Shown: positions 44,931 through 54,229, counted from the first letter of the stretch. The stretch is DNA of 64,000 nt from UBA9926 sp038131595 (GCA_038131595.1 JAYPPR010000001.1:62001-126000), one strand, 5' to 3'. Numbers and translations are program-made. The notes: generated by a model from the sequence alone, not told the origin.

Positions 44931-45803
44931 CTAGAGAAAGCTCGAGGAAGCTCTAGCCAGCGGCAACGTTAGGCAAGTCGGCCCGCCTTCTCCTTTTCTA
45001 CTGATGTCCTCGCCGTTATAGGTGGTTACGCTGACCCCATGCTGCTCGAGCAGGGCTTTGGTCTTTGGCAACCCAGAGAGCATCAGCGCCCGTCTTGGGC
45101 CCGTCGCAAGCACGTTGCAACCCATGTTGAGGTATTCATCGTCATCGACGGAAATTTGCTCGATGCCGTGCCGGCTGAGCCAAGCAGAAAAGCTTGCAGG
45201 GATCAGCGGCGCGTAAACGAGCGCCAAGTCCCTATCCAATGGCGAGATCATGCTCATCAAGTGGAATACATCCTCGGGATGGCTAGGGGGTGGGAGGGGG
45301 ACGCGATGAATTTCGACAGCGGCTCCCAGTATCGACTGAAGTTGGTCAACGCCTGCATCATTGGTGCGCGGCCCAATGCCGACTGCAAAGGTGTAATCGT
45401 CCAAACGAATAAGATCGCCGCCCTCGATGGTTCCAGGTGGCGCTATTTCCCCAATGAGCGGCAGTCCGTAGCGCTCGAGTGCTGCGGCGTTGCAAAGGGG
45501 TTCGCCCCGACGAGTAGCTCTTCCCATGTGACAGGCGACAAGGCCTTTAGGCGTTACGATGAGCGAGTCCCGGGTGTAAAGACTATCCAAAGTGAGTGCT
45601 TCCCCCTCGGGCAGCTGAATCACCTCGGCTCCGGCGTCTTTCAAGCATTGCACAAAAAAGGCATGCTCGGTCTCGGCAGCGCTCAGTTCAGGGGGGCTAT
45701 GAAAGCGGAGCGCTTCCCACTCGCTGGCGATTGCCTCGGCGTCCCGATAAGCTGCTTTAGGGCCGCGGACGGCGACGCGGGTCAAAGAACCATACTCGTT
45801 CAA
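44931..45803 (-). CDS. Dimethylarginine dimethylaminohydrolase / amidinotransferase-fold protein
   Basis: 290 residues from a TTG at 45803 with AAGGAG 7 bases upstream; longer frames have no ribosome-binding site. The five-bladed guanidino-modifying fold is indicated by YTRDSLIVTPKG, GTIEGGDLIRL, EDVFHLMSMI with the catalytic His, and GGPTCLTLPL with the catalytic Cys. Family enzymes hydrolyse methylarginines or related guanidino substrates (DDAH, arginine deiminase). A link to the polyamine genes at the left end is possible but not shown. It diverges from an EthD-like gene, with about 90 bases between the starts. Confidence 0.83.
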   Translation of the reverse strand: MNEYGSLTRVAVRGPKAAYRDAEAIASEWEALRFHSPPELSAAETEHAFFVQCLKDAGAEVIQLPEGEALTLDSLYTRDSLIVTPKGLVACHMGRATRRGEPLCNAAALERYGLPLIGEIAPPGTIEGGDLIRLDDYTFAVGIGPRTNDAGVDQLQSILGAAVEIHRVPLPPPSHPEDVFHLMSMISPLDRDLALVYAPLIPASFSAWLSRHGIEQISVDDDEYLNMGCNVLATGPRRALMLSGLPKTKALLEQHGVSVTTYNGEDISRKGEGGPTCLTLPLARASSSFL

Positions 45804-45892
45804 TCGAAGTCTCCTTGAGAGTCGGTCTAATAGTAACGAGGACGCGTCAATTTTGCAGTGAGTCGGGCGCGTATCACCGGAGGGGGTAGCCA

Positions 45893-46255
45893 ATGATTAA
45901 GCAAGTGGTTTTATTGAAGAAGAGAGACGATCTCACCGTCTCAGCGTTTCGCGAATATTACGAAAATCACCATCGATTGATTGGTGAAAAGTATCTAAAT
46001 CCGTATGTCACGCGCTACGTTCGCCGATACCTCGAAACGCCGCCTGGGATGGACGAGGCAGCCATGCCGTATCACGTGGTCACCGAAATGTGGTTTGCCA
46101 ATACTGAGGATCGGGATGCTTGTTACAAGGGGTTGTCCGCGCCGGATGCGCAGCGCGAGATCCTAGCGGACGAGGCCAAGATGTTTGCGCCCGGCGGTAA
46201 ATTCTCCACCCTGCTTCTCGAGGTGGACTCTAATGTTGAATCCAACGCTGTGTAG
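45893..46255 (+). CDS. EthD-domain (dimeric alpha/beta barrel) protein
   Basis: 120 residues from the ATG at 45893 after GGAGGGGG. The opening KQVVLLKKRDDLTVSAFREYYENHH and the HVVTEMWFAN segment fit the EthD family of ferredoxin-like dimers. These bind or convert ring and polyketide-like intermediates, often with no proven activity. The Lin0512-like gene follows after 84 bases. Confidence 0.85.
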   Translation: MIKQVVLLKKRDDLTVSAFREYYENHHRLIGEKYLNPYVTRYVRRYLETPPGMDEAAMPYHVVTEMWFANTEDRDACYKGLSAPDAQREILADEAKMFAPGGKFSTLLLEVDSNVESNAV

Positions 46256-46339
46256 ATCGACGTGTAATTCGCCGCGTAAGCCGATGCGTAAATCAATCAG
46301 TCAATCGACAGGTAAACAAAAACCAAGGAGCCAGCTGAA

Positions 46340-46681
46340 ATGACCCGACAGCGGTACGTCACTGAATTTGGAATGGGCACGGATGTCCACGGCTCGGACA
46401 TGACGAAAGCGGCTTGCCGGGCGGTTTCGGATGCCATTCGCCACTCGAGTTTGAATTTTTTCAAGGCGCTGGGGCGGACCCCGCACGATATGGAAATCGA
46501 TGTGCTGATTGGCGCCCCAGACCCAGAGGCGGTGGATACGAGCGAAGTTGCTAAACAACTGCCCTATGGAACCGTTCGCGTTGAGGTGACAAAAGGCGGG
46601 CTCGCAATTTCGCCTGATGAAGGATCGGATGCCATTGTGATCGCGAACGCGGGAGTGAAGGTCTATCTCGCTGACGCGTAA
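46340..46681 (+). CDS. Lin0512 family protein
   Basis: 113 residues beginning MTRQRYVTEFGMGTDVHG, the N-terminal FGMGTDVHG segment being a Lin0512 hallmark, with DVLIGAPDPEAVD in the middle. The family forms small symmetric rings with unknown function; a role with metabolite binding has been guessed. It shares its direction with the EthD-like gene. The 3' end overlaps the convergent gene at 46663 by 19 bases. Confidence 0.85.
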   Translation: MTRQRYVTEFGMGTDVHGSDMTKAACRAVSDAIRHSSLNFFKALGRTPHDMEIDVLIGAPDPEAVDTSEVAKQLPYGTVRVEVTKGGLAISPDEGSDAIVIANAGVKVYLADA

Positions 46682-47453
46682 TTCGTCTTTGGTCGATACG
46701 TGAGTTGGTGATCATTCGGCAGCGCGGTCTGAAGACCTACCCACTTCCCTTGGCCGTCGTACTGCACTTCGATGTTGAGCTTGTTCGCGGCGATAATCGT
46801 TCGTCGTTCTATGGTTTCAGGGTCTGTCGAGGTGCTCATCTCTACGGGAACAAAGTCACCTGACTGAGCATTCATGAGCAGTGCTCGTTCACTCAAATCG
46901 GTCCGCCAATAGGCAAAGCTAGACAGGCATGAGTCCTCATTGGGGAGGTCTTTTGCTCGCCGTTGACAGTGAGTGAGGGTTCGCCGCTCTGGCTACGCAG
47001 GGTTGTGGTTTGCTCGCCTTTCTTTGTGTTGGTCGTCGCCTCCAGTTCAACCAGGCAGCCATCTCTCCACTTCTCGCGACTGGAGTGCTCGTATTTGAAC
47101 GCGTTGAAAAAAAGGATTTTCAATGCGAAAGACGCGCGGCTCGTGACAATTTCTTCACCAGTCTCGCTGGTCGAGCGCACAAATTGATGCTCCCCGATCA
47201 ATCGATCATCGAAGAACACGTCAAAGGTGTAGATCTCATCGCCACTCGCATTGCCGTGGCTAAGGGTCAGCGCTGTGAAAATCGCGAGAAGGGGTCGCCT
47301 CACGCGCGCCTTGGGCTTGTGGCCTCGCGTGAGTCCAGAAGTTTTCGGTTTCGCCTGCGCCGGCTGATGCGTCCATCCTGATCTGGAGCGCTGCGTAGCG
47401 CGAATGACGCGAGTGAAAAGGTTGTGGAAAGCAAAAGGCGCCATGGCAGTCAA
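46663..47453 (-). CDS. Exported DUF6134-like protein, split by a -1 frameshift
   Basis: Two frames join at a short A run (CAAAAG, about 46936): one missing A restores KDLPNEDSCLSSFAYW, which continues to SERALLMNAQSGDFVPVEM and to the stop at 46663. The start is uncertain; a GTG at 47303 just before the signal-like RRPLLAIFTALTLSHG is the more natural one than the frame limit at 47453. The mature domain begins YTFDVFFDDRLIGEHQFV and is of the DUF6134 type, found as exported proteins of unknown function. It converges with Lin0512, overlapping its end. Confidence 0.72.
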
Positions 47454-47615
47454 TTTTTTCAGCGTCGTTAAAAGCGGTTACGCGAGACGGGCGCCGTGAG
47501 ATCACTGTGGCCAATGCTTACTCGGTCGGGACACCGGCAGCAGGTCATAGGTCATGAGCAGCGTGGATTCATCGCATTCTTTGCCTTTTGTCTCGGCCTC
47601 GAAACAATTTTTCGT

Positions 47616-47621
47616 TACACT
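47616..47621 (+). promoter_or_regulatory. Putative -10 element upstream of the 3-hydroxyacyl-CoA dehydrogenase gene
   Basis: TACACT, 47 bases before the start, is followed by CCTTGGCGCG. The discriminator block resembles that before the transaldolase gene (43829). No strong -35 is visible. Confidence 0.35.
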
Positions 47622-47662
47622 CCTTGGCGCGAAAGAACAGTAAAAAAACGGTAGGACGAACC

Positions 47663-48508
47663 ATGCAAAAAATAGGGGTGTTGGGCGCTGGAACCATGGG
47701 CGCTGGTATTGCGCAAGCATTTGCCATGGCTGGAAAGGACGTAGTGCTGCGCGATATTTCAGAGGCATTAGTCGACAAGGGTATTGCTGGCATTCAAGCG
47801 AACCTCGATCGGTTTGTGTCGCGAAATCAACTCGCGGCAGAAGAGGCGGATGCCGCCAAGCACCGGCTGACGGGCGCAGTCGACATTGCAGCGTTTGCAG
47901 ACTGCGATTTAATCGTAGAAGCGATTGTTGAGGTCATGGAAGTTAAGAAAACGGTCTTTGCGGAACTGGATGAAGCCGTCCAGCCCGAAGCGATTTTGGT
48001 GTCGAATACCTCCTCGTTATCCATTACCGAGATTGCAAGCGCAACGAATCGCCCCGATAAAGTGCTCGGCATGCACTTCTTTAACCCCGCGCCTGTCATG
48101 AAGTTGGTTGAAGTGATTCGCGGGATTGCGACTTCTCAGGAAACGGTCGACCGTGTGCTGGAAGTGACCCGCGACATCGATAAGCAGCCGGTGGAAGTGG
48201 CGGAAGCGCCAGGGTTCGTCGTGAATCGAATTTTGGTGCCGATGATGAACGAAGCAGTCGGCATATTGGCGGAGGGGCTGGCAGCGCCGCAAGATATCGA
48301 TCAGGCAATGAAGTTAGGGGCAGCGCACCCAATGGGACCGCTCGCACTAGCGGATATGATTGGCTTAGACGTGTTGCTAAATGTGATGGATGTCTTGCAC
48401 GAGGAATTCGGTGATTCCAAGTACCGAACGCACCCTTTGCTGCGTAAGTACGTCCGGGCGGGTTGGTACGGCCGCAAGACAGGTAAAGGGTTCTACGACT
48501 ACAGCTAG
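47663..48508 (+). CDS. 3-hydroxybutyryl-CoA dehydrogenase / 3-hydroxyacyl-CoA dehydrogenase
   Basis: 281 residues, the usual length for single-domain enzymes. The NAD site IGVLGAGTMGAGIAQAF starts at residue 4; the catalytic HFFNPAP and NTSSLSITEIA segments and APGFVVNRI all follow in order. C-terminal GRKTGKGFYDYS is typical. It oxidises 3-hydroxyacyl-CoA or reduces acetoacetyl-CoA in fatty-acid or polyhydroxybutyrate metabolism. The start at 47663 follows AGGAC; the longer frame is not needed. Confidence 0.95.
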   Translation: MQKIGVLGAGTMGAGIAQAFAMAGKDVVLRDISEALVDKGIAGIQANLDRFVSRNQLAAEEADAAKHRLTGAVDIAAFADCDLIVEAIVEVMEVKKTVFAELDEAVQPEAILVSNTSSLSITEIASATNRPDKVLGMHFFNPAPVMKLVEVIRGIATSQETVDRVLEVTRDIDKQPVEVAEAPGFVVNRILVPMMNEAVGILAEGLAAPQDIDQAMKLGAAHPMGPLALADMIGLDVLLNVMDVLHEEFGDSKYRTHPLLRKYVRAGWYGRKTGKGFYDYS

Positions 48509-48813
48509 TGGTCGCCCGTAGCAGTACTTAGCCCCTAAGCCAGCGCGCGGGGGTTATTGATGGGGCCATCCGCTATGGACTCCAAGCTTTTGAAGAGTGC
48601 TGTGGGCCGTCCTTTGGCGCTCGGCTAGCGAGGTAGCGTCGGTTATCTGGCCGAGCCTATCAGTGCGAAATCGGGAGCGCGCGTGCCCTTTTTTACAAAC
48701 CCTCTTTTTATCGCTGAGCTCGCCTCTCAGGCTATCGCCGTGCTGGCCAACCAGCCTGTCCCTTTGCACCGATAGGAGGCTAGAATCAGGGAAAGGGGAG
48801 AGGGGAAGAATCT

Positions 48814-49743
48814 GTGATTACGACGCCAATCAAGGGTAAAGCGTTTGGGGCCACCATCACCGGTGTAACGCTCGAAACACTGACGGATGCCGAGTTTGCA
48901 GAGATTCACTCGGCGCTGCTGGAATTTGGGTTTTTAGTGTTCCCAGGCCAGTTCTTGTCGGACGAGGGCAATATCGCCTTAGGCAGTCGTTTCGGGGAGT
49001 TAGAATTCGGGGCCTTGCCGCTCGCGAATCAAGTCAGGCATCGCGATGGCACGCTGGGTGAGATGGCGGCGATCGACTCTGAGTGGATGAAAATCAATCG
49101 CGGCAATGAGGCGTGGCATACCGATTCGACTTATCGACCGATTAGCAGCAAAGTCGCGATGTTATCGGCCGTGAAATTGCCTTCCTCAGGCGGCCAGACA
49201 GAATTTGCCGACATGCGAGCAGGGTATGCGACGCTCCCTGAATCGATGAAAGAGACGATCGCTGGCTATGCTGCCTATCATTCCACGGTCTTCTCGCAAG
49301 CGAATGACCTAGGGCACTTTCCTGAGATCAAACCAGATTCGATTTATCACGGAGAGGCCTATTTGCGACCACTGGTAAAAACGCATCCTGAAACCGGTGT
49401 CAAAAACCTGCTGATCGGTCGTCACGCGTTTGGCATTCCCGGATTATCGCGTGATGAGAGTCGATCGTTACTCGATCACTTGATGGCTCACGTCCTGGGC
49501 GATGAATCCAGAGTCTATTCCCACGAATGGACGGAGGGAGATACCCTCATTTGGGACAACCGAGCCCTCCTGCATCGCGCTCGTGCCTACGATTACCGCG
49601 AACCTAGAGTGTTAATTGGTACGCGAGTACAAGGCGACGTGCCATCAGAACTGGCCTATTACCCCGAGGACCCTGCCGCAGAAGCCGGCCGTCAGGCATT
49701 AACCGAAGAGTTAAGCTGGCTTAGACAGCGAAGTGCGGCCTAG
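48814..49743 (+). CDS. TauD/TfdA-family Fe(II)/2-oxoglutarate dioxygenase
   Basis: 309 residues from a GTG with a purine-rich GGGGAGAGGGGAAG before it. The iron ligands are clear: H102 and D104 in WHTDSTY and the distal H254 in LLHRARAYD, with an Arg in the segment after it to bind 2-oxoglutarate (ALLHRARAYDYREPRV). The family oxidises sulfonates, chlorophenoxyacids, pyrimidines or other small acids with O2. A TetR-type repressor gene converges from the other side, 78 bases away. The substrate cannot be inferred. Confidence 0.93.
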   Translation: MITTPIKGKAFGATITGVTLETLTDAEFAEIHSALLEFGFLVFPGQFLSDEGNIALGSRFGELEFGALPLANQVRHRDGTLGEMAAIDSEWMKINRGNEAWHTDSTYRPISSKVAMLSAVKLPSSGGQTEFADMRAGYATLPESMKETIAGYAAYHSTVFSQANDLGHFPEIKPDSIYHGEAYLRPLVKTHPETGVKNLLIGRHAFGIPGLSRDESRSLLDHLMAHVLGDESRVYSHEWTEGDTLIWDNRALLHRARAYDYREPRVLIGTRVQGDVPSELAYYPEDPAAEAGRQALTEELSWLRQRSAA

Positions 49744-49821
49744 ATCGATCCCTGGACTCGGGCTAGGCATCAAGCACGAAACGAGGGTCGCTTGCTGAGA
49801 AGTAGGTTAATCGGCTCGCGG

Positions 49822-50316
49822 CTAATGCTCGCCCTGCGATAAGCGATACAAGAGGATGCCCTGCAGTGACGTGTAAACCGTCTGGCTGAGGTGCTGCTGG
49901 TCGCTATTGAGTTTGTCTTTAATCCAGCCGAGCCAAACATGGTTGAGGTGGCGAGTAACGCCGGTGAACGGCTCTTCGCCGCGAATGGCAAGCGCCACAA
50001 TCTCAAGCCATAGTTGGATGTACGGCTTGAAGTCTTTGCTTGTACCAAAAGCAACCATCCGATCCAGCAGCGTGCGGTCGTCTAAAGGAAAGTCGCCAAT
50101 GTGCTGATCGAGTCTTGCGGCAATTTGCTCGGAGATATATTCGAGAACCTCCTTGATTAAGGCTTCTTTATTGCCGAAGTAATAAATAAGCATGCGGTCA
50201 CTGGTACCTGCCAAGGCGCCGAGTCCACGAAGCCCTGTGTGACCAAGGCCGTTCTGTAAAAAAGCATCGGCCAGGTGCTCGATGATAATTTCGCGCTTGG
50301 TCGGTGATTGCGTCAT
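49822..50316 (-). CDS. TetR-family transcriptional regulator
   Basis: 164 residues. The N-terminal helix-turn-helix is recognisable from IIIEHLADAFLQNGLGHTGLRGLGALAGTSDRMLIYYFGNKEAL, matching the TetR pattern ending in YYxF. The C-terminal ligand domain is shorter than the usual 190-odd residues, so either a compact member or a hidden frame problem near the 3' end is possible. It converges with the TauD gene and its promoter faces the region with 98-bp repeats. The regulated gene and ligand are unknown. Confidence 0.85.
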   Translation of the reverse strand: MTQSPTKREIIIEHLADAFLQNGLGHTGLRGLGALAGTSDRMLIYYFGNKEALIKEVLEYISEQIAARLDQHIGDFPLDDRTLLDRMVAFGTSKDFKPYIQLWLEIVALAIRGEEPFTGVTRHLNHVWLGWIKDKLNSDQQHLSQTVYTSLQGILLYRLSQGEH

Positions 50317-50882
50317 GCCGGCAGTCTATCAGCTCGCGACTGAACCACTCTAGCGTCGTTTCCTACGTCTCCAGCGAGTGCTCAAGTCATATAGCCGTTG
50401 AGAGGTTCATCGCCGCCTATGGTTGACTGGTTGAACCAATTCGTTGGTAAGGCTCTGGAGCGATACATTGAATAAAGTGATCTGATCTCGCTCACTCCTG
50501 GTGACAAGTTGTTGGGCTCGGCCATACGGAGCACCCACATGTTGTAAAGGCTCATGGAGCAATACATTGAATAAAGTGATCCGATCTCGTTCACTCCCGG
50601 TGACCAGTCGCTGGGCTAGGGCATGGAGAGAATCGGTACGTTGTTAAGGTTCATGGAGCGATGTATTGAACAGATTGAGCTGATCTAGATCACTTCCAGC
50701 AAGGGTTCACCGAGCGTTGCGCCGGAAAGAAGCGACACGGGGAAGCGCTTGCAAGAACTGAGATAAAACAAGTGGTCACCATCTCTAGTGGTCCCTGCTT
50801 GCAAGTTCTAACCATTGAATCGTTCAGTGGATGGGGTGTTATGCTGAGGATAAACAAGGGCGATAAAAGGAGCGACTAGCTG
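50317..50882. other. Intergenic region with a ~98-bp tandem repeat and short palindromes
   Basis: About 566 bases between divergent TetR and GST genes. The left two thirds hold 2.7 copies of a ~98-bp unit (50451 on). In the right third the 8-base palindrome CTTGCAAG occurs twice (50748-50755 and 50798-50805), 50 bases apart. A perfect 12-base palindrome TGATCTAGATCA lies in the third repeat copy. These could be operators for the GST gene. I see no coding sequence. Confidence 0.5.
50451..50720. repeat. Diverged tandem repeat of about 98-99 bp, two full copies and a partial third
   Basis: Copies begin at 50451, 50549 and 50648 with GGCTC or GGTTC followed by (A)TGGAGC and a region ending with GTGATC...TCACT. 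The first two copies align along their whole length with scattered substitutions; the third diverges after about 50 bases. Conservation of GTGA...TCAC at both edges of the central part may reflect a binding or folding constraint. Confidence 0.8.
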
Positions 50883-51635
50883 ATGGCCAATATGAAAATT
50901 TATGGAGTCCCGTTTTCTCAACCCGTTCGAGCGGTGTTGTGGCTGCTCTTGATGAAGCGTCAATCCTTTGAACTGGTCATGGTGAACCCTGGGAGCTCAG
51001 GTGAGAATGGCAGTCGTCATCCAGACTATTTGAAGATGAACCCTGCCGGGACAATCCCCTGTTTGCTGGAGCCAGATACTGGATTTTCAGTGGGTGAGTC
51101 GCACGCCATCATGACCTACCTGGCAGACAAGTATGGCTGGTCTGATGTGTATCCTGAGTCGTTGCAAGCGCGAGCCAAGATGAATGCTTACTTGCACTAT
51201 CACCACCGCAACGTGCGCGAGGCCTCAACGGGGTTGATCGCCCCCAAAATCCGAAAAGATCTCAACATCCCGGAAGTCATGCAGCAAGCGTCACATCGCA
51301 ATTTGGGCGGCGCGCTCAAAGCGCTTGAAACGCTTTACTTAGATGATCAGCCCTATCTCTTCGGCGATGCGGTGAGCATTTGTGACCTCAGCGCTTATGT
51401 CGAAATCGGGCAATTGCAGTCTAGATTTACCAATACTTATGACTTCTCGGAGCTCCCCAATGTGAGCGCCTGGCTGGAACGTATGCAGCAGCTCCCGTTT
51501 CATGATGAGGTTCACGTTTGCCTCACCGAAATGGGTGACATCAGTCAGGAGGCGCCGTCAATGGATGTGATTCGCAACGCGAACATCAGCGGGCTGAAAG
51601 CATTAAAAGCCGCGCTCGAATCAATCGGCGCGTAA
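50883..51635 (+). CDS. Glutathione S-transferase family protein
   Basis: 250 residues. An N-terminal thioredoxin-fold domain (IYGVPFSQPVRAVLWLL with a Ser in the active-site region, then NPAGTIPCLLE and GESHAIMTYLADKYG) and a C-terminal helical domain (PYLFGDAVSICDLSAYVEIG) show the theta-like GST pattern. It would conjugate or transfer glutathione to electrophiles. GGAG lies about 9 bases before the ATG. Upstream DNA carries repeats and paired palindromes that may control it. Confidence 0.9.
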   Translation: MANMKIYGVPFSQPVRAVLWLLLMKRQSFELVMVNPGSSGENGSRHPDYLKMNPAGTIPCLLEPDTGFSVGESHAIMTYLADKYGWSDVYPESLQARAKMNAYLHYHHRNVREASTGLIAPKIRKDLNIPEVMQQASHRNLGGALKALETLYLDDQPYLFGDAVSICDLSAYVEIGQLQSRFTNTYDFSELPNVSAWLERMQQLPFHDEVHVCLTEMGDISQEAPSMDVIRNANISGLKALKAALESIGA

Positions 51636-51737
51636 TCGGATTAAGGCCTCTGCGCTTCGTTTGTGGTCAATGCCGCGCGGGCGCTAAGCGATTCTGTTAG
51701 CTGCGTGGCCCCATCTGGAGGCGATCCAACCGCCGAT

Positions 51738-52945
51738 CTAGGGAGTGGTTTGATCTGCCTGGAGGAACTGCTCGATGGCTCTCACCGCGGCAATCAGCGT
51801 ACCCTCGAGCGCCAAGGCGTCGGCACTATCATCATTGCCGTGCATCGCGACGACTAAATCCAGCGCTGGATTGATGTAAATGTGCTGCCCAAAAATGCCG
51901 ATCGCGGAGAATACATCGTCTCCCCAGAGCCACCAGAGATATCCGTATCCGTCGTATCCACGAGACGGCTCGGCGCTCTCCTTCATAAATGCATGATCAA
52001 CCGTTGGGGATCCTGTCCCCAAGTACTGAGACTTGGCGAAAAGACCAAGCCTGCCATAGTCGCGCAGCGTGGCTGAGATGCAGCAGCCGCCGAGCTCACC
52101 GCCATAGGGTTCTCCCAGTAGCCAGGTGGCGTCATCAGCCATGCCGAACGGGTGCCAAATGGTCCGTTCGAGGTAGGTTGTCGCGTTATTGCCAATCGCG
52201 GCGCGCAATATTTCTCCCGCTAGATTGGTCTCAGCAGTGTTGTAATTGAATCGTTCGCCAGGCGCAGCGCTCCGCTCTAGTCCGCTGAGGTAATTGAGCA
52301 GGGTTAATCCATTCGCGCCCCCGCTTTTGCGACGTCTGATTCGGGATCGTCGTAGTCTTCATTCCACTTGATTCCTGACGCCATTTGGAGCACTTGACCC
52401 ACGGTAACGTTTTCATAAGCGGAGCCGGTAAACCGGGGCAGGTAGCGCGTTACGGGGTCTTCGACGCTATCGATGAAGCCATCACGAATCGCTGCACCGA
52501 TGAGCATCGAGGTGACCGACTTCGTTACCGAAAACGAGATCCAGCGCGTGTCAGGGCCATGGCCTTGAGCATAGTGCTCAAGAAGGATTCGATTACCCTG
52601 CAACACCAAAAAGCCACGCACTCGACGGTCCTCGAGCAATTGATCAATGGTTTGCTCCCTTTGGTCCACTTGGTAGGCAAGCTGACCAAGAGGAAGAGGG
52701 CCGTCGACGAGCGGTCGAGGATCAGTCGAAGCGGTAATGGTTCGTGTAGGAAAGAGTTGATCGATCGCCCCGAACGCTACTTCTCGCTGCTCGCTCGGTA
52801 AGAAAAGCAGTCCTTTTTCTGGGGTAGTCGACGCGACCTGAACTTGGAGATTTTCTAGCACCTGATCTCGCTCGTCATCCGCCAGCGTATTGATGGATAG
52901 GACGAGCAACCAAAAAAAAGACAGTAATTGTTTGTAAAAAGTCAC
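51738..52945 (-). CDS. Exported serine beta-lactamase-family hydrolase, split by a -1 frameshift
   Basis: About 402 residues once two frames are joined at a GGGGG run near 52316-52320: a sixth G restores KAGGANGLTLLNYLSGLERS. The start GTG at 52945 follows GGAGG by 7 bases and gives the signal-like VTFYKQLLSFFWLLVLSINT; a longer frame to 52996 is less likely. The core has SFSVTKSVTS with the class C Ser and Lys, FNYNTAETN, and LWWLWGDDVFSAIGIFGQHIY near the C-terminus. Such proteins are esterases, peptidases or carboxypeptidases of the beta-lactamase fold; antibiotic resistance is not implied. Confidence 0.85.
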
Positions 52946-53259
52946 GCTGCATCCTCCATCAAGATGAATCCCTTTGCCGCAATCCTTAAATCCCAATTGT
53001 CTGTAGTGCGGCGCGAGTTGAAACTACCATCCAAGCTTAGACTCCGGACAAAAGCAAAAACAGGAAAAACCAAGCGGAGAAATGCCCAGCGCAACATACG
53101 CTGTCGTTAATAGTCAGCAAGTTAAATAGTCAGCAAGGTAGGAGTTGCAGCACTGGCCGTGATGGCGCAGGGTGAGGAATAGTGGCTGTCCGATGACGGG
53201 AAGGATGATCCCCTAGGTCGCAGCGGTTTTGAACGAATGGTTCGATAGGAGGAAATTCG

Positions 53260-54066
53260 ATGGCTGACTGGTTTGATGCGTACCCCTACTTAAAATTTGA
53301 GCGTCGAGCGCACGGTGTGCTGCTGATCACGATCTCAAGGCCCGAGTCGATGAATGCAACCAACGCTGAACTGCATAAGGCCCTCTCGAGAATCTGGCGC
53401 GATATCGATGATGATGACGAAACACGTGTCGTAGTCATTACTGGGGAAGGTAAGGCTTTTTCCGCTGGTGGTGATCTCGAGTGGGTCGGTTCTATGGTCC
53501 AGAATTATCAGGGCATGAAGGCGGCGTTTAAGGAGGCAGGTGACCTAGTCTACGGCATGATGCGATGCGAAAAGATCATCATCTCCGCAATCAACGGGGT
53601 TGCGGTTGGTGCAGGGCTCGCTGTGGCGTTGATGGCGGATATCAGTTTGATGGCTGAGGAAGCCCGGATTACCGATGGGCACACGCGCCTTGGCGTCGCC
53701 GCAGGCGATCACGCCAATATCATTTGGCCGCTGCTCTGCGGGCTTGCCAAAGCCAAGTATTACCTGATCACGGCCGATTTCATTGATGGTCGAACGGCTG
53801 ATCGAATCGGCCTTGTGAGTGAAGCCGTCCCCGCTGAGGAGCTTATGGATCGAGCATTTGCCGTCGCAGAAAAGATTGCCCGTGGGCCCCAAGACGCAGC
53901 GCGGTTGACCAAGCGCTCGCTTAATCTCTGGGTGACCCAAGCAGCGCCGGCATTCGATGCCAGCCTTGGGTTTGAGATGCTGAATTTCATGGGTCCCGAT
54001 GCGAAAGAGGGGGTTGCAGCCTTGCGCGAAAAGCGGGCTCCAGACTTTGATGATCCTGCGACTTAA
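53260..54066 (+). CDS. Crotonase-superfamily protein lacking the hydratase glutamates
   Basis: 268 residues of the crotonase fold: RPESMNATN, the oxyanion-hole loop AFSAGGDLEW, then AINGVAVGAGLAVAL. In enoyl-CoA hydratases two Glu residues act, in GGxCE and FxQPE-type segments. Here the aligned positions hold A121 (in VGAGLAVAL) and H141 (in TDGHTRLG), so simple hydratase activity is unlikely. An AAGDHANIIWP segment replaces the usual end of that loop. Decarboxylase, isomerase or hydrolase activity on an acyl-CoA is possible. The start follows ATAGGAGG. A selenoprotein gene lies downstream. Confidence 0.88.
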   Translation: MADWFDAYPYLKFERRAHGVLLITISRPESMNATNAELHKALSRIWRDIDDDDETRVVVITGEGKAFSAGGDLEWVGSMVQNYQGMKAAFKEAGDLVYGMMRCEKIIISAINGVAVGAGLAVALMADISLMAEEARITDGHTRLGVAAGDHANIIWPLLCGLAKAKYYLITADFIDGRTADRIGLVSEAVPAEELMDRAFAVAEKIARGPQDAARLTKRSLNLWVTQAAPAFDASLGFEMLNFMGPDAKEGVAALREKRAPDFDDPAT

Positions 54067-54138
54067 CGCGGGGAGCACTTGCTCGATATTGGGGGATCTT
54101 CGGATGAGCACGTCCGGTGCTGATTATCATGTCGCGGG

Positions 54139-54160
54139 ATGGGGTAGAAAAACGCCCCAT
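54139..54160 (+). terminator. Possible terminator hairpin after the crotonase gene
   Basis: Inverted repeat ATGGGG (54139-54144) / CCCCAT (54155-54160) around a 10-base loop, followed only by a short T-containing stretch (GGTATTTTC). It may end the crotonase transcript, but the T run is weak. Confidence 0.3.
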
Positions 54161-54229
54161 GGTATTTTCGGTAAGCATCGCTAAACTCAAGGAAGTACTC
54201 ACGAACATACTCACGACCGGGGTCGGCTT

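Noticed and set aside
50382..50594. Minus-strand open frame with two IxSLYSMY repeats
   Set aside because: The internal repetition comes from the 98-bp DNA repeat; there is no ribosome-binding site and the third copy does not keep the frame.
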